Position numbers and translations under genes: made by a program
Shown here: one piece after another, positions 32,533-42,217 of the stretch
Numbering within the stretch: the stretch's first letter is position 1
How the letters are laid out: the number at the start of each line of letters is the position of its first letter
Source: an uncultured bacterium
GTDB lineage: Bacteria > Patescibacteriota > Saccharimonadia > Saccharimonadales > Saccharimonadaceae
Reading direction: 5' to 3'
Assembly (NCBI GenBank): GCA_938036155.1
Contig: CALHPA010000002.1
Coordinates: forward strand, 56,822-120,821
Length of the DNA stretch: 64,000 nucleotides
Notes under the pieces: model-generated
The model's database searches: none
Seen by the model: only the letters and a program-made list of their open reading frames with translations
Told to the model about the DNA's origin: nothing

Positions 32533-33966
32533 ATGAGCGTTTATAAAGTTCCTCAAGACGTTGAGGCTGATGACAAATTGCTTGGGCCGTTTAATTTTCG
32601 GCAATTCATTTACCTGATTATTGTAGCAGGCTGTATTGCGCTGGATATTTTTCTTTGGGGAATTTTCCCAGGATTAGTTATTTTACCATTGCCTATTATC
32701 ATCTTTTTTGGTGCGCTCGCTTTACCACTTCGAAAAGACCAACCGATGGAAACCTACCTTGCAGCGGTTGTTTCATTTTATTTAAAACCAAACAAGCGTT
32801 TTTGGCAGCCAGATGGAGTGGAGCATTTGATCCAAATCTCCGCACCGGTGAATAAAGAAGAACACCTTACAAAAGACCTTTCGCAAAATGAAGCATCACG
32901 TAGACTCAGCTACTTAGCGGATATCGTTGATACTGAAGGATGGGCTATTAAACACTCTATTGCACCAGTTAACACAACTGTTCGTGAAGAATATTCGAAT
33001 GAAGCTCGTGCGGCTGAAGATATGTTTGATAATTCACGAGTTTCTTCAAATGTTGACAATTTATTAAACCAACACGACCAGAGAAGAAAACAACAAATTA
33101 TGCAAAATCTTGATATGGCCCGAAATCTAGCACAATTTACAGATGAAAATTCCGAAAATATTCAAGACCAAACTTATTATTTCGACCCTAAAAATCGATA
33201 TGAAGGTTCAGATAATATTAAATTTGAAGATATTCAATTTTCAAAACCAACCGAAACTGAACCGACGGCTTTTTCTCAAAGTCAGCAAAACCAGTACCAA
33301 ATGAATTTTAACCACAATCAGCCACAAATGCAAAATGGGGCTTTTTCGAATAATTGGCAAAGCTGGAATCAATCACAAGCACAGAATTACAATAATTATC
33401 AACAAAATAAGAACTGGCAAAATCAGCCACAGCAAAATCTTGATGAAAATATTCATTTAAATTACAACCCTTATCCAGATTCGATGAATCAAACAGTTAT
33501 TTCGCCAAATTGGCAAAATCAGCCACAGCAATTTACGCAACCTTCTCCGCAACCACTTTCGAATTTCACACCACCAGCACAACAAACTCAGCAGCCAGAA
33601 ATTTCACAAAATCATTTCGAAAATCCGCCAGATGATTTTAACCAGGATTTAGAAGGAATTAATGATAGTTTCGAAAGAATTAGGCAAATTAATGAAACTG
33701 TTGAACGCGAAAAGAGGGATCCAAAAGTTAGAATTTCCACCAATCCAGAGAATAATCCTTTCGTAAATAGACGACATCTCACAGAACGAGAATCCGTAAA
33801 TAAGATTAGTGCAGAAATGAAAAGGCTAGTCTCAGAAGGAAAAGACCTTTCTGTAGAAACGCTCGCACGCCAAGCAAATAAACTAGCAAACAAAGAAAAG
33901 AAAGGACAAGAAAATCCAAACGAGGTCGACTTGGGTGAAAAAGAAGTAGTAATTTCATTGAGGTAA
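32533..33966 (+). CDS. PrgI-family protein with Gln/Asn-rich tail
   Basis: Residues 1-100 match the PrgI family found next to VirB4 in Gram-positive type IV systems. They start MSVYKVPQDVEADDKLLGPF and hold two close membrane helices (about 27-65) and KPNKRFWQPDG. The remaining 370 residues are cytoplasmic or exposed and low-complexity, rich in Gln, Asn and Pro between about 240 and 360, with the repeated unit NWQNQPQQ. A helical, charged C-terminus ends the protein. AAGGAG lies 17 nt from the ATG, which is a long spacing. The VirB4 N-terminal part follows after one base. Confidence 0.82.
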   Translation: MSVYKVPQDVEADDKLLGPFNFRQFIYLIIVAGCIALDIFLWGIFPGLVILPLPIIIFFGALALPLRKDQPMETYLAAVVSFYLKPNKRFWQPDGVEHLIQISAPVNKEEHLTKDLSQNEASRRLSYLADIVDTEGWAIKHSIAPVNTTVREEYSNEARAAEDMFDNSRVSSNVDNLLNQHDQRRKQQIMQNLDMARNLAQFTDENSENIQDQTYYFDPKNRYEGSDNIKFEDIQFSKPTETEPTAFSQSQQNQYQMNFNHNQPQMQNGAFSNNWQSWNQSQAQNYNNYQQNKNWQNQPQQNLDENIHLNYNPYPDSMNQTVISPNWQNQPQQFTQPSPQPLSNFTPPAQQTQQPEISQNHFENPPDDFNQDLEGINDSFERIRQINETVEREKRDPKVRISTNPENNPFVNRRHLTERESVNKISAEMKRLVSEGKDLSVETLARQANKLANKEKKGQENPNEVDLGEKEVVISLR

Positions 33967-33967
33967 T

Positions 33968-34744
33968 ATGAATAATAATCAAGTTAATAATCAACAAAAT
34001 CAGAGCCAAAATCAAACAAATATAAATGCTCCAACAAATCCATCTTCAACACAAAATTCGCTTGAAATTGCCGAACTTCGTGAAGGAATGGTTGTAATGC
34101 GCGATGGAAGCTTTCGCGCTGTTGTTGCTTGCAAATCAATCAACTTTGATCTTATGAGTGCACGAGAGCGTGAGGGTGTGGAATATTCTTATCAAAGTTT
34201 TTTGAATGCGTTAACTTTTCCAATTCAGATTCTAGTTCGCTCGCAGCGAGTTGACATTGAACCATATTTGAATAAATTAGCCGAAATTCAAGTAGCACAA
34301 GATAACATGTTACTTGGCGACTTAATGGAAGATTATATTAACTTTATCGATAGCCTTAGCCGGAGCGCAAATATTATGGATAAATCTTTCTTTATTGTAG
34401 TTCCTTATTATCCAAGTGGTGATTTAAATAATTTAAAGGGTTCAGCAAAAGGATTTTTTGGTAAAATTTTTGCAAAACCAGGTGCTCAAATTTCGAAAAT
34501 TGATCGTAATACTTGGGATAAAGCACGCGAAGAAATTAAAAAACGCATTGATTCAATTACTGGCGGTCTTTATCAAATGGGAATCAAATCAGTTCAATTA
34601 AATACCAAAGAGCTCGGCGAACTTTATTACAATGTTTATAACCCAGATACAGCCGTTTATGAACCTTTAGGTGATTTTCGTGATACGGCAAGTTTATTCG
34701 TTCGAAAAGCTGAAGGTGAGCGACCAGATCAAGGAGGATTTTAA
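33968..34744 (+). CDS. VirB4/TraC N-terminal domain protein (separate gene)
   Basis: The 258-residue protein resembles the N-terminal domain of VirB4/TraC ATPases: ELREGMVVMRDGSFRAVV, then FLNALTFPIQILVRSQRVD, FFIVVPYYPSGD and the GLYQMGIKSVQLNTKEL region. There is no P-loop. A short Asn/Gln-rich N-terminus precedes it. It starts one base after the PrgI-like stop (TAATATG) and lies 2 bp before the ATPase gene. I infer that VirB4 is split and that the two parts work together. Confidence 0.75.
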   Translation: MNNNQVNNQQNQSQNQTNINAPTNPSSTQNSLEIAELREGMVVMRDGSFRAVVACKSINFDLMSAREREGVEYSYQSFLNALTFPIQILVRSQRVDIEPYLNKLAEIQVAQDNMLLGDLMEDYINFIDSLSRSANIMDKSFFIVVPYYPSGDLNNLKGSAKGFFGKIFAKPGAQISKIDRNTWDKAREEIKKRIDSITGGLYQMGIKSVQLNTKELGELYYNVYNPDTAVYEPLGDFRDTASLFVRKAEGERPDQGGF

Positions 34745-34746
34745 TT

Positions 34747-36606
34747 ATGGCAAAGAAAAAAGATGCGGTTGATATTGCAGTACAACAACAAGCACAAGAA
34801 CAAGCCGAAGTTGAACAAGCGTTTCTAACCGGTATTAACACTTTGCGAGATTTAATCGCACCCTCGAGTCTTGAATTTCACTCAGGATATTTTCGACTTG
34901 GCACAAAATATGGTCAAACAATTTACGTTTACGGCTATCCCCGCCAGCTTTATACTGGATGGGCCTCGCCAATTTTAAATGCTGATGAAGTTTTAGATGT
35001 TTCAATGTTTATTTATCCTGTTGAAACTGAAATCGTCATGAAAAACCTTCGCCGAAAAGTTACTCAGCTTGAAGCCGATCTTTCAATTAACAATGAAAAA
35101 GGTAGAACCCGAGATCCAGCGCTTGAAGCTGCTTTGAGCGATGCTGAAGAATTACGAGACCAATTACAACTTGGTGCTGAAAAATTCTTCCGTTTCGGCT
35201 TATATTTAACAATTTACGCTGACAGTCTTGATGAGCTTAATTTCGTTCGAAGTAAAGTTGAAACAATGCTTGGCCAACAAATGTTGTTTTCTAAAGTTGC
35301 ATCAAGTCAGCAGGAACAAGGCTTAAAATCTACCGTTCCACAACTTTCCGACCAACTTCAAATTCGTCGAAATATGAACACAGGCGCAATTTCAACTTCA
35401 TTTCCATTCACTTCTGCCGATTTAACCCAAGAAAACGGTGTTCTTTATGGTGTAAATATGCACAATAATGGACTCGTAATTTTCGACCGCTATACACTCG
35501 AAAATGCAAATATGGTAGTTTTCGCAAAATCTGGTGCTGGTAAATCTTTCACGGTGAAGCTTGAAGCTCTTCGAACAATGATGATGGGCGCAGAAGTCTT
35601 AATTATTGACCCAGAAAATGAATATCAAAAATTGAGCGATGCTGTTGGCGGAAGCTATATTCGCCTCAGTTTAAACTCAGACGTTCGAATCAATCCTTTC
35701 GATTTACCACACGTTATTGATGCCGAAGAAGCAGATAACGCGCTTCGTGCAAATATCGTAACGCTTCACGGTCTATTTCGTTTAATGCTTGGTGGAACTA
35801 GTGCAGGGCAATCAATCGGGCTTTCACCAAACGAAGAAGCTGACCTCGACCAAGCAATTATCGATACTTATGCTCGAGCTGGAATCACTTCAGATCCGCT
35901 CACACACAATTCAACACCACCAACAATTCATAACCTTTACGACACATTAGTTCATATGGATGGAAGCGGCCCAAGCTTAGCACAGCGCCTTCGAAAATAC
36001 ACCACTGGAACTTTCGCAGGAATCTTCTCGCAACAATCAAATATTGATATTAATAACTCGATGGTGGTGTTTAACATTCGCGACCTTGAAGATGAACTTC
36101 GCCCAGTTGCGATGTACATTGTACTTTCTCACATCTGGAATATTGTGCGTTCTGAGCAGAAAAAACGCATGCTGATCGTGGATGAAGCTTGGCAGTTAAT
36201 GAAATACGACGATTCAGCAAACTTCTTGTTTAGCTTGGCAAAACGAGCTCGAAAATATTATCTTGGCCTTACTACAATTTCGCAGGACGTCGAAGACTTT
36301 ATGGGTTCAAAAATGGGCCGAGCAATTGTTTCAAACAGCTCAATGCAGCTACTATTAAAGCAATCTTCGAGTGCGGTTGATGTTTTGAGCGATGTCTTTA
36401 AGTTGACTGAAGAAGAACGAAAGCGACTTTCGAACTTTCCAGTTGGACAAGGATTGTTCTTTGCTGGACAAAATCACGTTCATATTCAAATTATCGCCAG
36501 CGACACCGAGCATCAACTTATTTCAACCAGCCCAAATAGTTCAAAAAATCGCCAGGGCGATAATATGATGACGAACGGTTACGCCGATCCGAATGAATTA
36601 TTTTAA
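34747..36606 (+). CDS. VirB4-type ATPase
   Basis: VirB4 powers pilus assembly and substrate transfer. The 619-residue protein has Walker A SGAGKSFTVK (about residues 261-270), LIIDPENEYQKL, and Walker B MLIVDEAWQLM with a following TTISQDVEDF. The N-terminal 240 residues include a helical segment. AAGGAGG just before the start makes it the best translated gene of the cluster. A VirB11 or VirD4 ATPase is not seen in the window. Confidence 0.93.
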   Translation: MAKKKDAVDIAVQQQAQEQAEVEQAFLTGINTLRDLIAPSSLEFHSGYFRLGTKYGQTIYVYGYPRQLYTGWASPILNADEVLDVSMFIYPVETEIVMKNLRRKVTQLEADLSINNEKGRTRDPALEAALSDAEELRDQLQLGAEKFFRFGLYLTIYADSLDELNFVRSKVETMLGQQMLFSKVASSQQEQGLKSTVPQLSDQLQIRRNMNTGAISTSFPFTSADLTQENGVLYGVNMHNNGLVIFDRYTLENANMVVFAKSGAGKSFTVKLEALRTMMMGAEVLIIDPENEYQKLSDAVGGSYIRLSLNSDVRINPFDLPHVIDAEEADNALRANIVTLHGLFRLMLGGTSAGQSIGLSPNEEADLDQAIIDTYARAGITSDPLTHNSTPPTIHNLYDTLVHMDGSGPSLAQRLRKYTTGTFAGIFSQQSNIDINNSMVVFNIRDLEDELRPVAMYIVLSHIWNIVRSEQKKRMLIVDEAWQLMKYDDSANFLFSLAKRARKYYLGLTTISQDVEDFMGSKMGRAIVSNSSMQLLLKQSSSAVDVLSDVFKLTEEERKRLSNFPVGQGLFFAGQNHVHIQIIASDTEHQLISTSPNSSKNRQGDNMMTNGYADPNELF

Positions 36607-36669
36607 GCTTGAAGCACAAGCGTAAATGTGGTAAAATTAATTTATAAATTATAGAGTTTTAGGAATAAA

Positions 36670-39600
36670 ATGGGAGCAGCTAGAGATTTAGAAAGAGATG
36701 AAAATCTTGATTTTAGCGACTTGAGTGATTCGAATCAATCTGCGCTTGAACGAGGAAAAAGCAGATGGGGAAACGCTGAAGTTATTCGCGGTAACGACGG
36801 TTACAATCCGTCTTCTTTGGCGAGTGCTGAAAATTCTTCAACTTCTGTTGCTTCAAATTCTGGAATTAGTGATTCTGAAACACTTTCGAAAGATCAAGAA
36901 CCCACTCAATCTGGTGGCTGGCAAAATAATGTGAGTGGCGGTGGAACTAATAAATCTCGAAATGCAGCAAACTCAGCAGGAGGCGGTTGGAAAAACCTTG
37001 CGAAATCATTCATTAAGAACAAAGGAGCAATGGCGGCGATCGGTAGCCTTATTGGTGGTGCTGGCGCATTTATTTTTGTAATTTCAACAGGAATTATTTC
37101 ACTCGTTCAAGTTCATATTGAGGAAATTGTTACCGAGAAAAACAACTCTCCCGCTACGAGTATGAATAATCGCTCTGTTAAAGTAATGAAGTTAAAAATA
37201 GAAGGCACAAATTGTAAGCCAGCGGGCTTAGTTTGCCGAATGTCAAAAGTAACAGACCGAAACATTAAAAATCTTGAAAAAGCTGGTTTTAAAGTTGATT
37301 TAGATGAGAAGGAAAGCTTATTTGGAAGAAAGAAAATTTCAAAGCTGACCTACATTAAAGATGGGAGAAATATTGAAATAAATAATTCTTCTAAGGATAT
37401 TAAAAATATTTTAACTAAAAACCCAGATGTACGGCAGGCTTTTCGCCGCAGTTTTAGTGGGCGTTTTGCATCTTTTCTAGATAAATCTTGGCAGAAGCTC
37501 AAGGGTTGGTTTAATTTTCGAAAAGCTAAAAAAGACAACAAAGGTAAAACTGAGGACGAAATTGATGACGATATAAAGAAAACAGCCAATGATCACAGTA
37601 AAGATGAGGAAACTGATTCTAAAAGATTACCAGATGATAAAGATGATGTCGATGACAAAGGTAGAAATAAAGCACAAAAAGGCGATAACGGAACTAGGAA
37701 AGTTAAAGAAAAACTAAAAACCTACAAAGATAAACTTAAAAAAGGTACACGAAGTATATCTGAAAAAGCAGCCATGGGACTAGAAATGCTTGAAGGAGCA
37801 AGTAGTGCTTTAAATGGTTTAAATGCAGTTGATAAAGTTTGTGGAGTTTACGCATTAGTATCAATGGGATGGAGTGTTGCTAAGATAGCTAAGGTTGAAG
37901 TATTAGCTCAATTTGGTTTATCTTTTCTATCGATGGCCTCAAAAATTAAAGCTGGCGAAGCAACCCAGCAAGAAGTTACATCACAAGGAAATAATTTAAT
38001 GGGGATTGCCAACAGAAAAGATTCTCAAGAAAATAAAAACCCTGATAGTAAAAATTCTAACACTTCAAGGCTAAAAAATGCTTTTGCTTTTTTTGCAGAT
38101 TCTACATCAAATAATGATCACATCAAAAGCGCCACTGAGTCGCAAGGTTGGCGAGCAGTAGCTTACGATGACCGCATTTCGAAACTAGATGATTCAGCAA
38201 AGGATTACCAGGTTGGAATTACTGGATGGTTTGCAAGCTTAATGAATACATTAACCACAGGAATGGTAGGCTGGTTTATACGACAAAGCTGTAAAGTCGC
38301 AGGTATAGTTACTGCGGCAATAGGTGTAGCACAGGTAGCATTAACAATACTTAAATGTATGGGAACTGGCTTTTTTGGTTGTATTGGTGATGTAGTAAAA
38401 GTAGCAATATGGGCAGTGGCATTAGGATTAGCTCTTTCTGTTGCTACGGAAATATTAAAAAATCAGGCTATGGGTGCAATTTCGAAATATGTAAGCGAAG
38501 GTTTAACTGGCACAATATTAAATGACTCAACAACTGGCGAGAACTTTGGAAACGCTATAATGTCAGGGTCTGCGGCGTTAATGTCGAAGAATTCAATGGC
38601 CGGAAGTGGTGGTGTTTTAACTAAATCTCAAGCAGTTGCATTTCGTCAAGAAACCGACCGTCAAATTGCTGAAAACGCTGAAGATATTCGAAAAACTCAC
38701 AGTCCGTTTGATCCGACTACACGACACACTTTCTTGGGTTCGATTGTAAGTAATATGATGCCATATATTGGAACTTTAGGTTCAATTAAAGGTTTGTTGC
38801 CATCGATAATTGGTGGAGCACAGAGGTCATTCGCATCAATTACGCCAGGAGCAAGCGCAGCTAATAGTGCAAACTTTGCAGCCAATATGGAAACCTGTGA
38901 AGACAAATCAATCACAGACACTGGTGCTGCAACCGATATTTTTTGTAATGTTTATACCGGTATCGATATGGGTATTGCCGAAACTGACACTGAAGAAGTT
39001 GTTGATAAACTCAAAGGGTGGGGCGATATTGTAGAAAAAGAAAATAGTAGCGAAACAAATAATCTACTAGATACCTTTACAATGAGTGGTGAAATGAAAA
39101 AATATGATAAATATTGCTTCAACCGAAAATCACCAATTGGAACATCAGAAGATGACGACGATGAAACTCGTGGTGGAATTTGTAATACTGAAAAAAATCC
39201 TAAAGCAAACTGGTATGCACTATTTTTGACTGACCTTCGAACAGAAATGGGGATGAACGAAGAATTTAAACCAGATTCGAATGGAGGAGGTTATGGAAAT
39301 AATAGTTCATCTACTTCAAAAGGAGGAATAGATCCAGAACTATCAAAATTGAGTGGTGAATTTATTTGGCCGCTTAAAAATACTAAAGTTAAAAATGGAC
39401 AAATCCAAGGAGTATCAGACGGTCAAGGCTTCAACACACCAGTTCGACAAAACCACCCAGCTATTGATTTCGCTAATGAAGAAAAAGGATGGACACACGG
39501 AACACAAGTATATTCTGTAGCTGATGGTGAGGTTGTTAATGGCGGTTTTGATGTGGCTCCATATAATGGATGCACATACGGAACAGCCGACATGATGGGT

Positions 39601-39837
39601 GGTCCACATGCCGTAATCATTAAACATAAAGGAGACGTATATTCTTTCTATTGGCACATGGATTCACACTCAGTTAAAACTGGAGAGAAAGTTAAGAAAG
39701 GTCAGGCTATTGGTACTATAGGAAATTACGGTTGTTCATATGGGGCACACTTACATTTTGAACTTTCGAAAGGTTCTGCAATACCATCAACATCAGCATC
39801 TTTCTATCCACCAGATTTAATTAAACAGGATACATAA
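36670..39837 (+). CDS. Large membrane protein with C-terminal M23 peptidase domain
   Basis: The 1055-residue protein begins with about 110 Ser/Asn/Gly-rich residues. A membrane helix follows (about 117-142), then a charged region (about 280-370) rich in Lys and Asp, and a hydrophobic central part (about 515-610). The C-terminal domain (about 910-1055) is an M23 endopeptidase: HPAIDF near residue 930, YSFYWHMDSH, and GAHLHFEL near 1027. M23 enzymes cut peptide cross-links in peptidoglycan. In the secretion operon it fits the role of opening the wall for the apparatus. TAAAAT in an extended -10 context precedes it, with AGGAA before the ATG. Confidence 0.85.
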   Translation: MGAARDLERDENLDFSDLSDSNQSALERGKSRWGNAEVIRGNDGYNPSSLASAENSSTSVASNSGISDSETLSKDQEPTQSGGWQNNVSGGGTNKSRNAANSAGGGWKNLAKSFIKNKGAMAAIGSLIGGAGAFIFVISTGIISLVQVHIEEIVTEKNNSPATSMNNRSVKVMKLKIEGTNCKPAGLVCRMSKVTDRNIKNLEKAGFKVDLDEKESLFGRKKISKLTYIKDGRNIEINNSSKDIKNILTKNPDVRQAFRRSFSGRFASFLDKSWQKLKGWFNFRKAKKDNKGKTEDEIDDDIKKTANDHSKDEETDSKRLPDDKDDVDDKGRNKAQKGDNGTRKVKEKLKTYKDKLKKGTRSISEKAAMGLEMLEGASSALNGLNAVDKVCGVYALVSMGWSVAKIAKVEVLAQFGLSFLSMASKIKAGEATQQEVTSQGNNLMGIANRKDSQENKNPDSKNSNTSRLKNAFAFFADSTSNNDHIKSATESQGWRAVAYDDRISKLDDSAKDYQVGITGWFASLMNTLTTGMVGWFIRQSCKVAGIVTAAIGVAQVALTILKCMGTGFFGCIGDVVKVAIWAVALGLALSVATEILKNQAMGAISKYVSEGLTGTILNDSTTGENFGNAIMSGSAALMSKNSMAGSGGVLTKSQAVAFRQETDRQIAENAEDIRKTHSPFDPTTRHTFLGSIVSNMMPYIGTLGSIKGLLPSIIGGAQRSFASITPGASAANSANFAANMETCEDKSITDTGAATDIFCNVYTGIDMGIAETDTEEVVDKLKGWGDIVEKENSSETNNLLDTFTMSGEMKKYDKYCFNRKSPIGTSEDDDDETRGGICNTEKNPKANWYALFLTDLRTEMGMNEEFKPDSNGGGYGNNSSSTSKGGIDPELSKLSGEFIWPLKNTKVKNGQIQGVSDGQGFNTPVRQNHPAIDFANEEKGWTHGTQVYSVADGEVVNGGFDVAPYNGCTYGTADMMGGPHAVIIKHKGDVYSFYWHMDSHSVKTGEKVKKGQAIGTIGNYGCSYGAHLHFELSKGSAIPSTSASFYPPDLIKQDT

Positions 39838-41498
39838 TGTATAAAAAAATATCATCAATTATTTTAATCTCATTGATTCTAGCTTCCACTCTTTCAAATA
39901 TTGCAAGAGCCGAATTTAATGAACGTTTTTATAAGCTGAATGATATAATCTATTATGATGCAGGTGAAGACTGCGCTCCAGCATCTAGCGGCAATATGGC
40001 TGATATAAATCTTGAAGGTAATGATAATGCTGAGAAGATTTGGAACTTTTTCAAGTCAAAAGGCTTAACAGATGAACAAACCGCTGGTGTTATGGGAAGT
40101 CTCTGGGGTGAATCTAACCATTTTCAACCAGATATAAATGAAGCCGGAAGTGGAATTGGTTACGGTATCGCCCAGTGGTCATTCGGGCGACGAACAAACC
40201 TCGAAAACTACGCTAAGGAGAAAGGTAAACCAGTATCTGACCTTGGTGTTCAATTAAATTTCTTATGGCAAGAACTAGAAGGCCCAGAAAATAATGCCCT
40301 TAATATGGTAAAATCAGCATCAACAGTTCGAGAGGCTACTATAGCTTGGACTAATGGTTTCGAAAGACCAAGAGAAGACTTGCGAGCAGGTCGTATCGCT
40401 GAAGGTGAGGAAGTTGGAAACAAAATGCTTTCACAATTCGCAGGAAAAGGTTCTAGTGGTAGAGGAAAGGCTTCAGGACCTATAACTTTCATTGGGGATT
40501 CAATTACAGTTGGTGTTCAAGATAAATTATCATCAACCTTTAGTGGTTCTAATGTATCTGCCACAGTTGGTGATTCGATTGCCGCCGCAACATCAAAATT
40601 ACCAAGTAAAATTAACGACACGGTCGTCATCAATTTAGGAACTAACGACAACTTTGATGAAAATGCTGCAGAAGCTTTGATCGGCAAGCTTAAAGGTAAG
40701 AAAATTTATTGGGTAAATAACTTTTCGAAAAACCAAAATGTTGACTATAATATAGTAAACCAAAAACTTTCAGCTTTCGCATCTAGACATAGCGAAGTAA
40801 AGATCCTAGATTGGAAGAGTTATGTTGAAAAAAATGGTGGTAGAGATAAACTTTATGCAGCAGATGGAGTTCATCATAGTGCAGAAGGTCAGGAAGCTTA
40901 TGTAAAATTCCTTAAAGACGAAATTGCAAATGATGGAAATGGCTCTTCGAACTCATCATCTGGAAGTTGTAGCAGCTCATCTTCAGGTGGAAAACTTGGA
41001 AATGCAACAATCGTAGACAGAGCAATGGAACTTGCTCGCCCAGAATCAGAAAAAGCGGCTGCTTATGCCGGTGAAGTAACAGATAAGCAGATGGAAGCTT
41101 TACGCGCAACTGGCTTAATTAATTATGGTGAGCCATTCGTTCAAAAAGGTATGAGTTGCGATGCATTCGTTTCTATGGTTATGAGTACAACTGTTGATCC
41201 AGAATATGCTAAACATTGTTGTGGTGTCGCAAATCTTGTTCAATATATGCGTAGTAACCCAGACAAATATGAGAAAATCCCTTATAACGGAAGTACAAGC
41301 AACATGAAGCCAGGTGATATTATATCATCAGGAACTGGTGGTGGACCTGCAGCTCATATAGAATTCTATGTTCAAGTTAATGGTGAAGATAAAGTCGCAA
41401 ATGCTGGACATAGCAGAACAACTGGTGTTATTGAACCAATGAATCTTCAAATTATGGAAAGTCTTGGTGAAGTTGAAGTTTGGCGATGGAAAGGTTAA
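39837..41498 (+). CDS. Secreted three-domain wall enzyme: lysozyme-like, SGNH hydrolase, CHAP/NlpC-like
   Basis: The 553-residue protein has a signal peptide (1-25). Residues about 64-185 resemble the phage-tail lysozyme fold (GVMGSLWGESNHFQPD, then GYGIAQWSFGRR). Residues about 215-365 are an SGNH/GDSL hydrolase: FIGDSITVG, LGTNDN and DGVHHS hold the expected Ser, Asn, Asp and His. After a serine-rich linker, residues about 390-553 resemble a CHAP or NlpC/P60 cysteine hydrolase (MSCDAFVSMV, then KPGDIISSG and AHIEFYV). The start overlaps the previous stop as TAATG. Likely targets are glycan, acyl groups and stem peptides; the domain calls for the ends are less certain than the middle. Confidence 0.78.
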   Translation: MYKKISSIILISLILASTLSNIARAEFNERFYKLNDIIYYDAGEDCAPASSGNMADINLEGNDNAEKIWNFFKSKGLTDEQTAGVMGSLWGESNHFQPDINEAGSGIGYGIAQWSFGRRTNLENYAKEKGKPVSDLGVQLNFLWQELEGPENNALNMVKSASTVREATIAWTNGFERPREDLRAGRIAEGEEVGNKMLSQFAGKGSSGRGKASGPITFIGDSITVGVQDKLSSTFSGSNVSATVGDSIAAATSKLPSKINDTVVINLGTNDNFDENAAEALIGKLKGKKIYWVNNFSKNQNVDYNIVNQKLSAFASRHSEVKILDWKSYVEKNGGRDKLYAADGVHHSAEGQEAYVKFLKDEIANDGNGSSNSSSGSCSSSSSGGKLGNATIVDRAMELARPESEKAAAYAGEVTDKQMEALRATGLINYGEPFVQKGMSCDAFVSMVMSTTVDPEYAKHCCGVANLVQYMRSNPDKYEKIPYNGSTSNMKPGDIISSGTGGGPAAHIEFYVQVNGEDKVANAGHSRTTGVIEPMNLQIMESLGEVEVWRWKG

Positions 41499-41501
41499 AA
41501 T

Positions 41502-42173
41502 ATGCAAAATATTGATAATTCTACTAAAGTTAAAATTTATTCTGTTTTGGCCATTTTTGGAATAATATCGTTGGCGATTATAGGCTGGTGGATCTGGTCT
41601 GATATCTATTGCGGTAAATTATTACTCAGTATTGCACCAGAAAGCTCAGATATAACAATTAACGGTAAAAAAATCCAAAATGGAATCCATACGATGACAC
41701 CAGGAAAATATAAAGTTGAAGTTTCAAAGGATGGTTTCGAAAGTTCTTCAAAAGAGTTCGAAATTAAATCTGGTCAAAAAACAAATATATCATTAGCTCT
41801 AGCCCAAAATGATCCAAACGGAACTTGGTATAATGAACATGAGAAAGATGATATAATTAGAAGCGGTGCTGGTTATGAAAAAATAACAGAGACAATGAAA
41901 AAGCTAATTGAAAAGCATCCCATAGTTAAACATTTACCATATACAAATGCAACAAAAACATCATTACCTACAGGATTTTCAATAACCTATAATCTGGATA
42001 CAAAAGATAAAACAGAAGTTAAAGATATATCGGTTAGAATATTTAGTAAATGTAGTAGCTCAAACTATGATTTTTATAAAGATCTAGCAACGAATTGGCT
42101 TGAGTCTAAAGAAAAGAATATTTTCAAAAAATATAAAGTTGATTTCATAGATCCAACCTGTAGTCTCCATTAA
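41502..42173 (+). CDS. PEGA-domain membrane protein
   Basis: The 223-residue protein has one N-terminal membrane helix (about 12-31) and an extracytoplasmic PEGA domain at about 40-100 (SIAPESSDITINGKKI, then TPGKYKVEVSKDGF). PEGA domains are small beta folds often found on surface or envelope proteins. Residues 110-223 are not recognised and include two cysteines. It begins 3 bp after the hydrolase gene, so it is the last member of the secretion operon and may anchor the apparatus in the wall. Confidence 0.8.
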   Translation: MQNIDNSTKVKIYSVLAIFGIISLAIIGWWIWSDIYCGKLLLSIAPESSDITINGKKIQNGIHTMTPGKYKVEVSKDGFESSSKEFEIKSGQKTNISLALAQNDPNGTWYNEHEKDDIIRSGAGYEKITETMKKLIEKHPIVKHLPYTNATKTSLPTGFSITYNLDTKDKTEVKDISVRIFSKCSSSNYDFYKDLATNWLESKEKNIFKKYKVDFIDPTCSLH

Positions 42174-42184
42174 TACGTCTCACT

Positions 42185-42217
42185 TAAATAACCTCTGCTA
42201 TTCCAGCGAGGTTATTT
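42185..42217. terminator. Bidirectional terminator, secretion operon and recF
   Basis: An AATAACCTC / GAGGTTATT hairpin lies between convergent genes and overlaps the end of recF. Confidence 0.8.
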
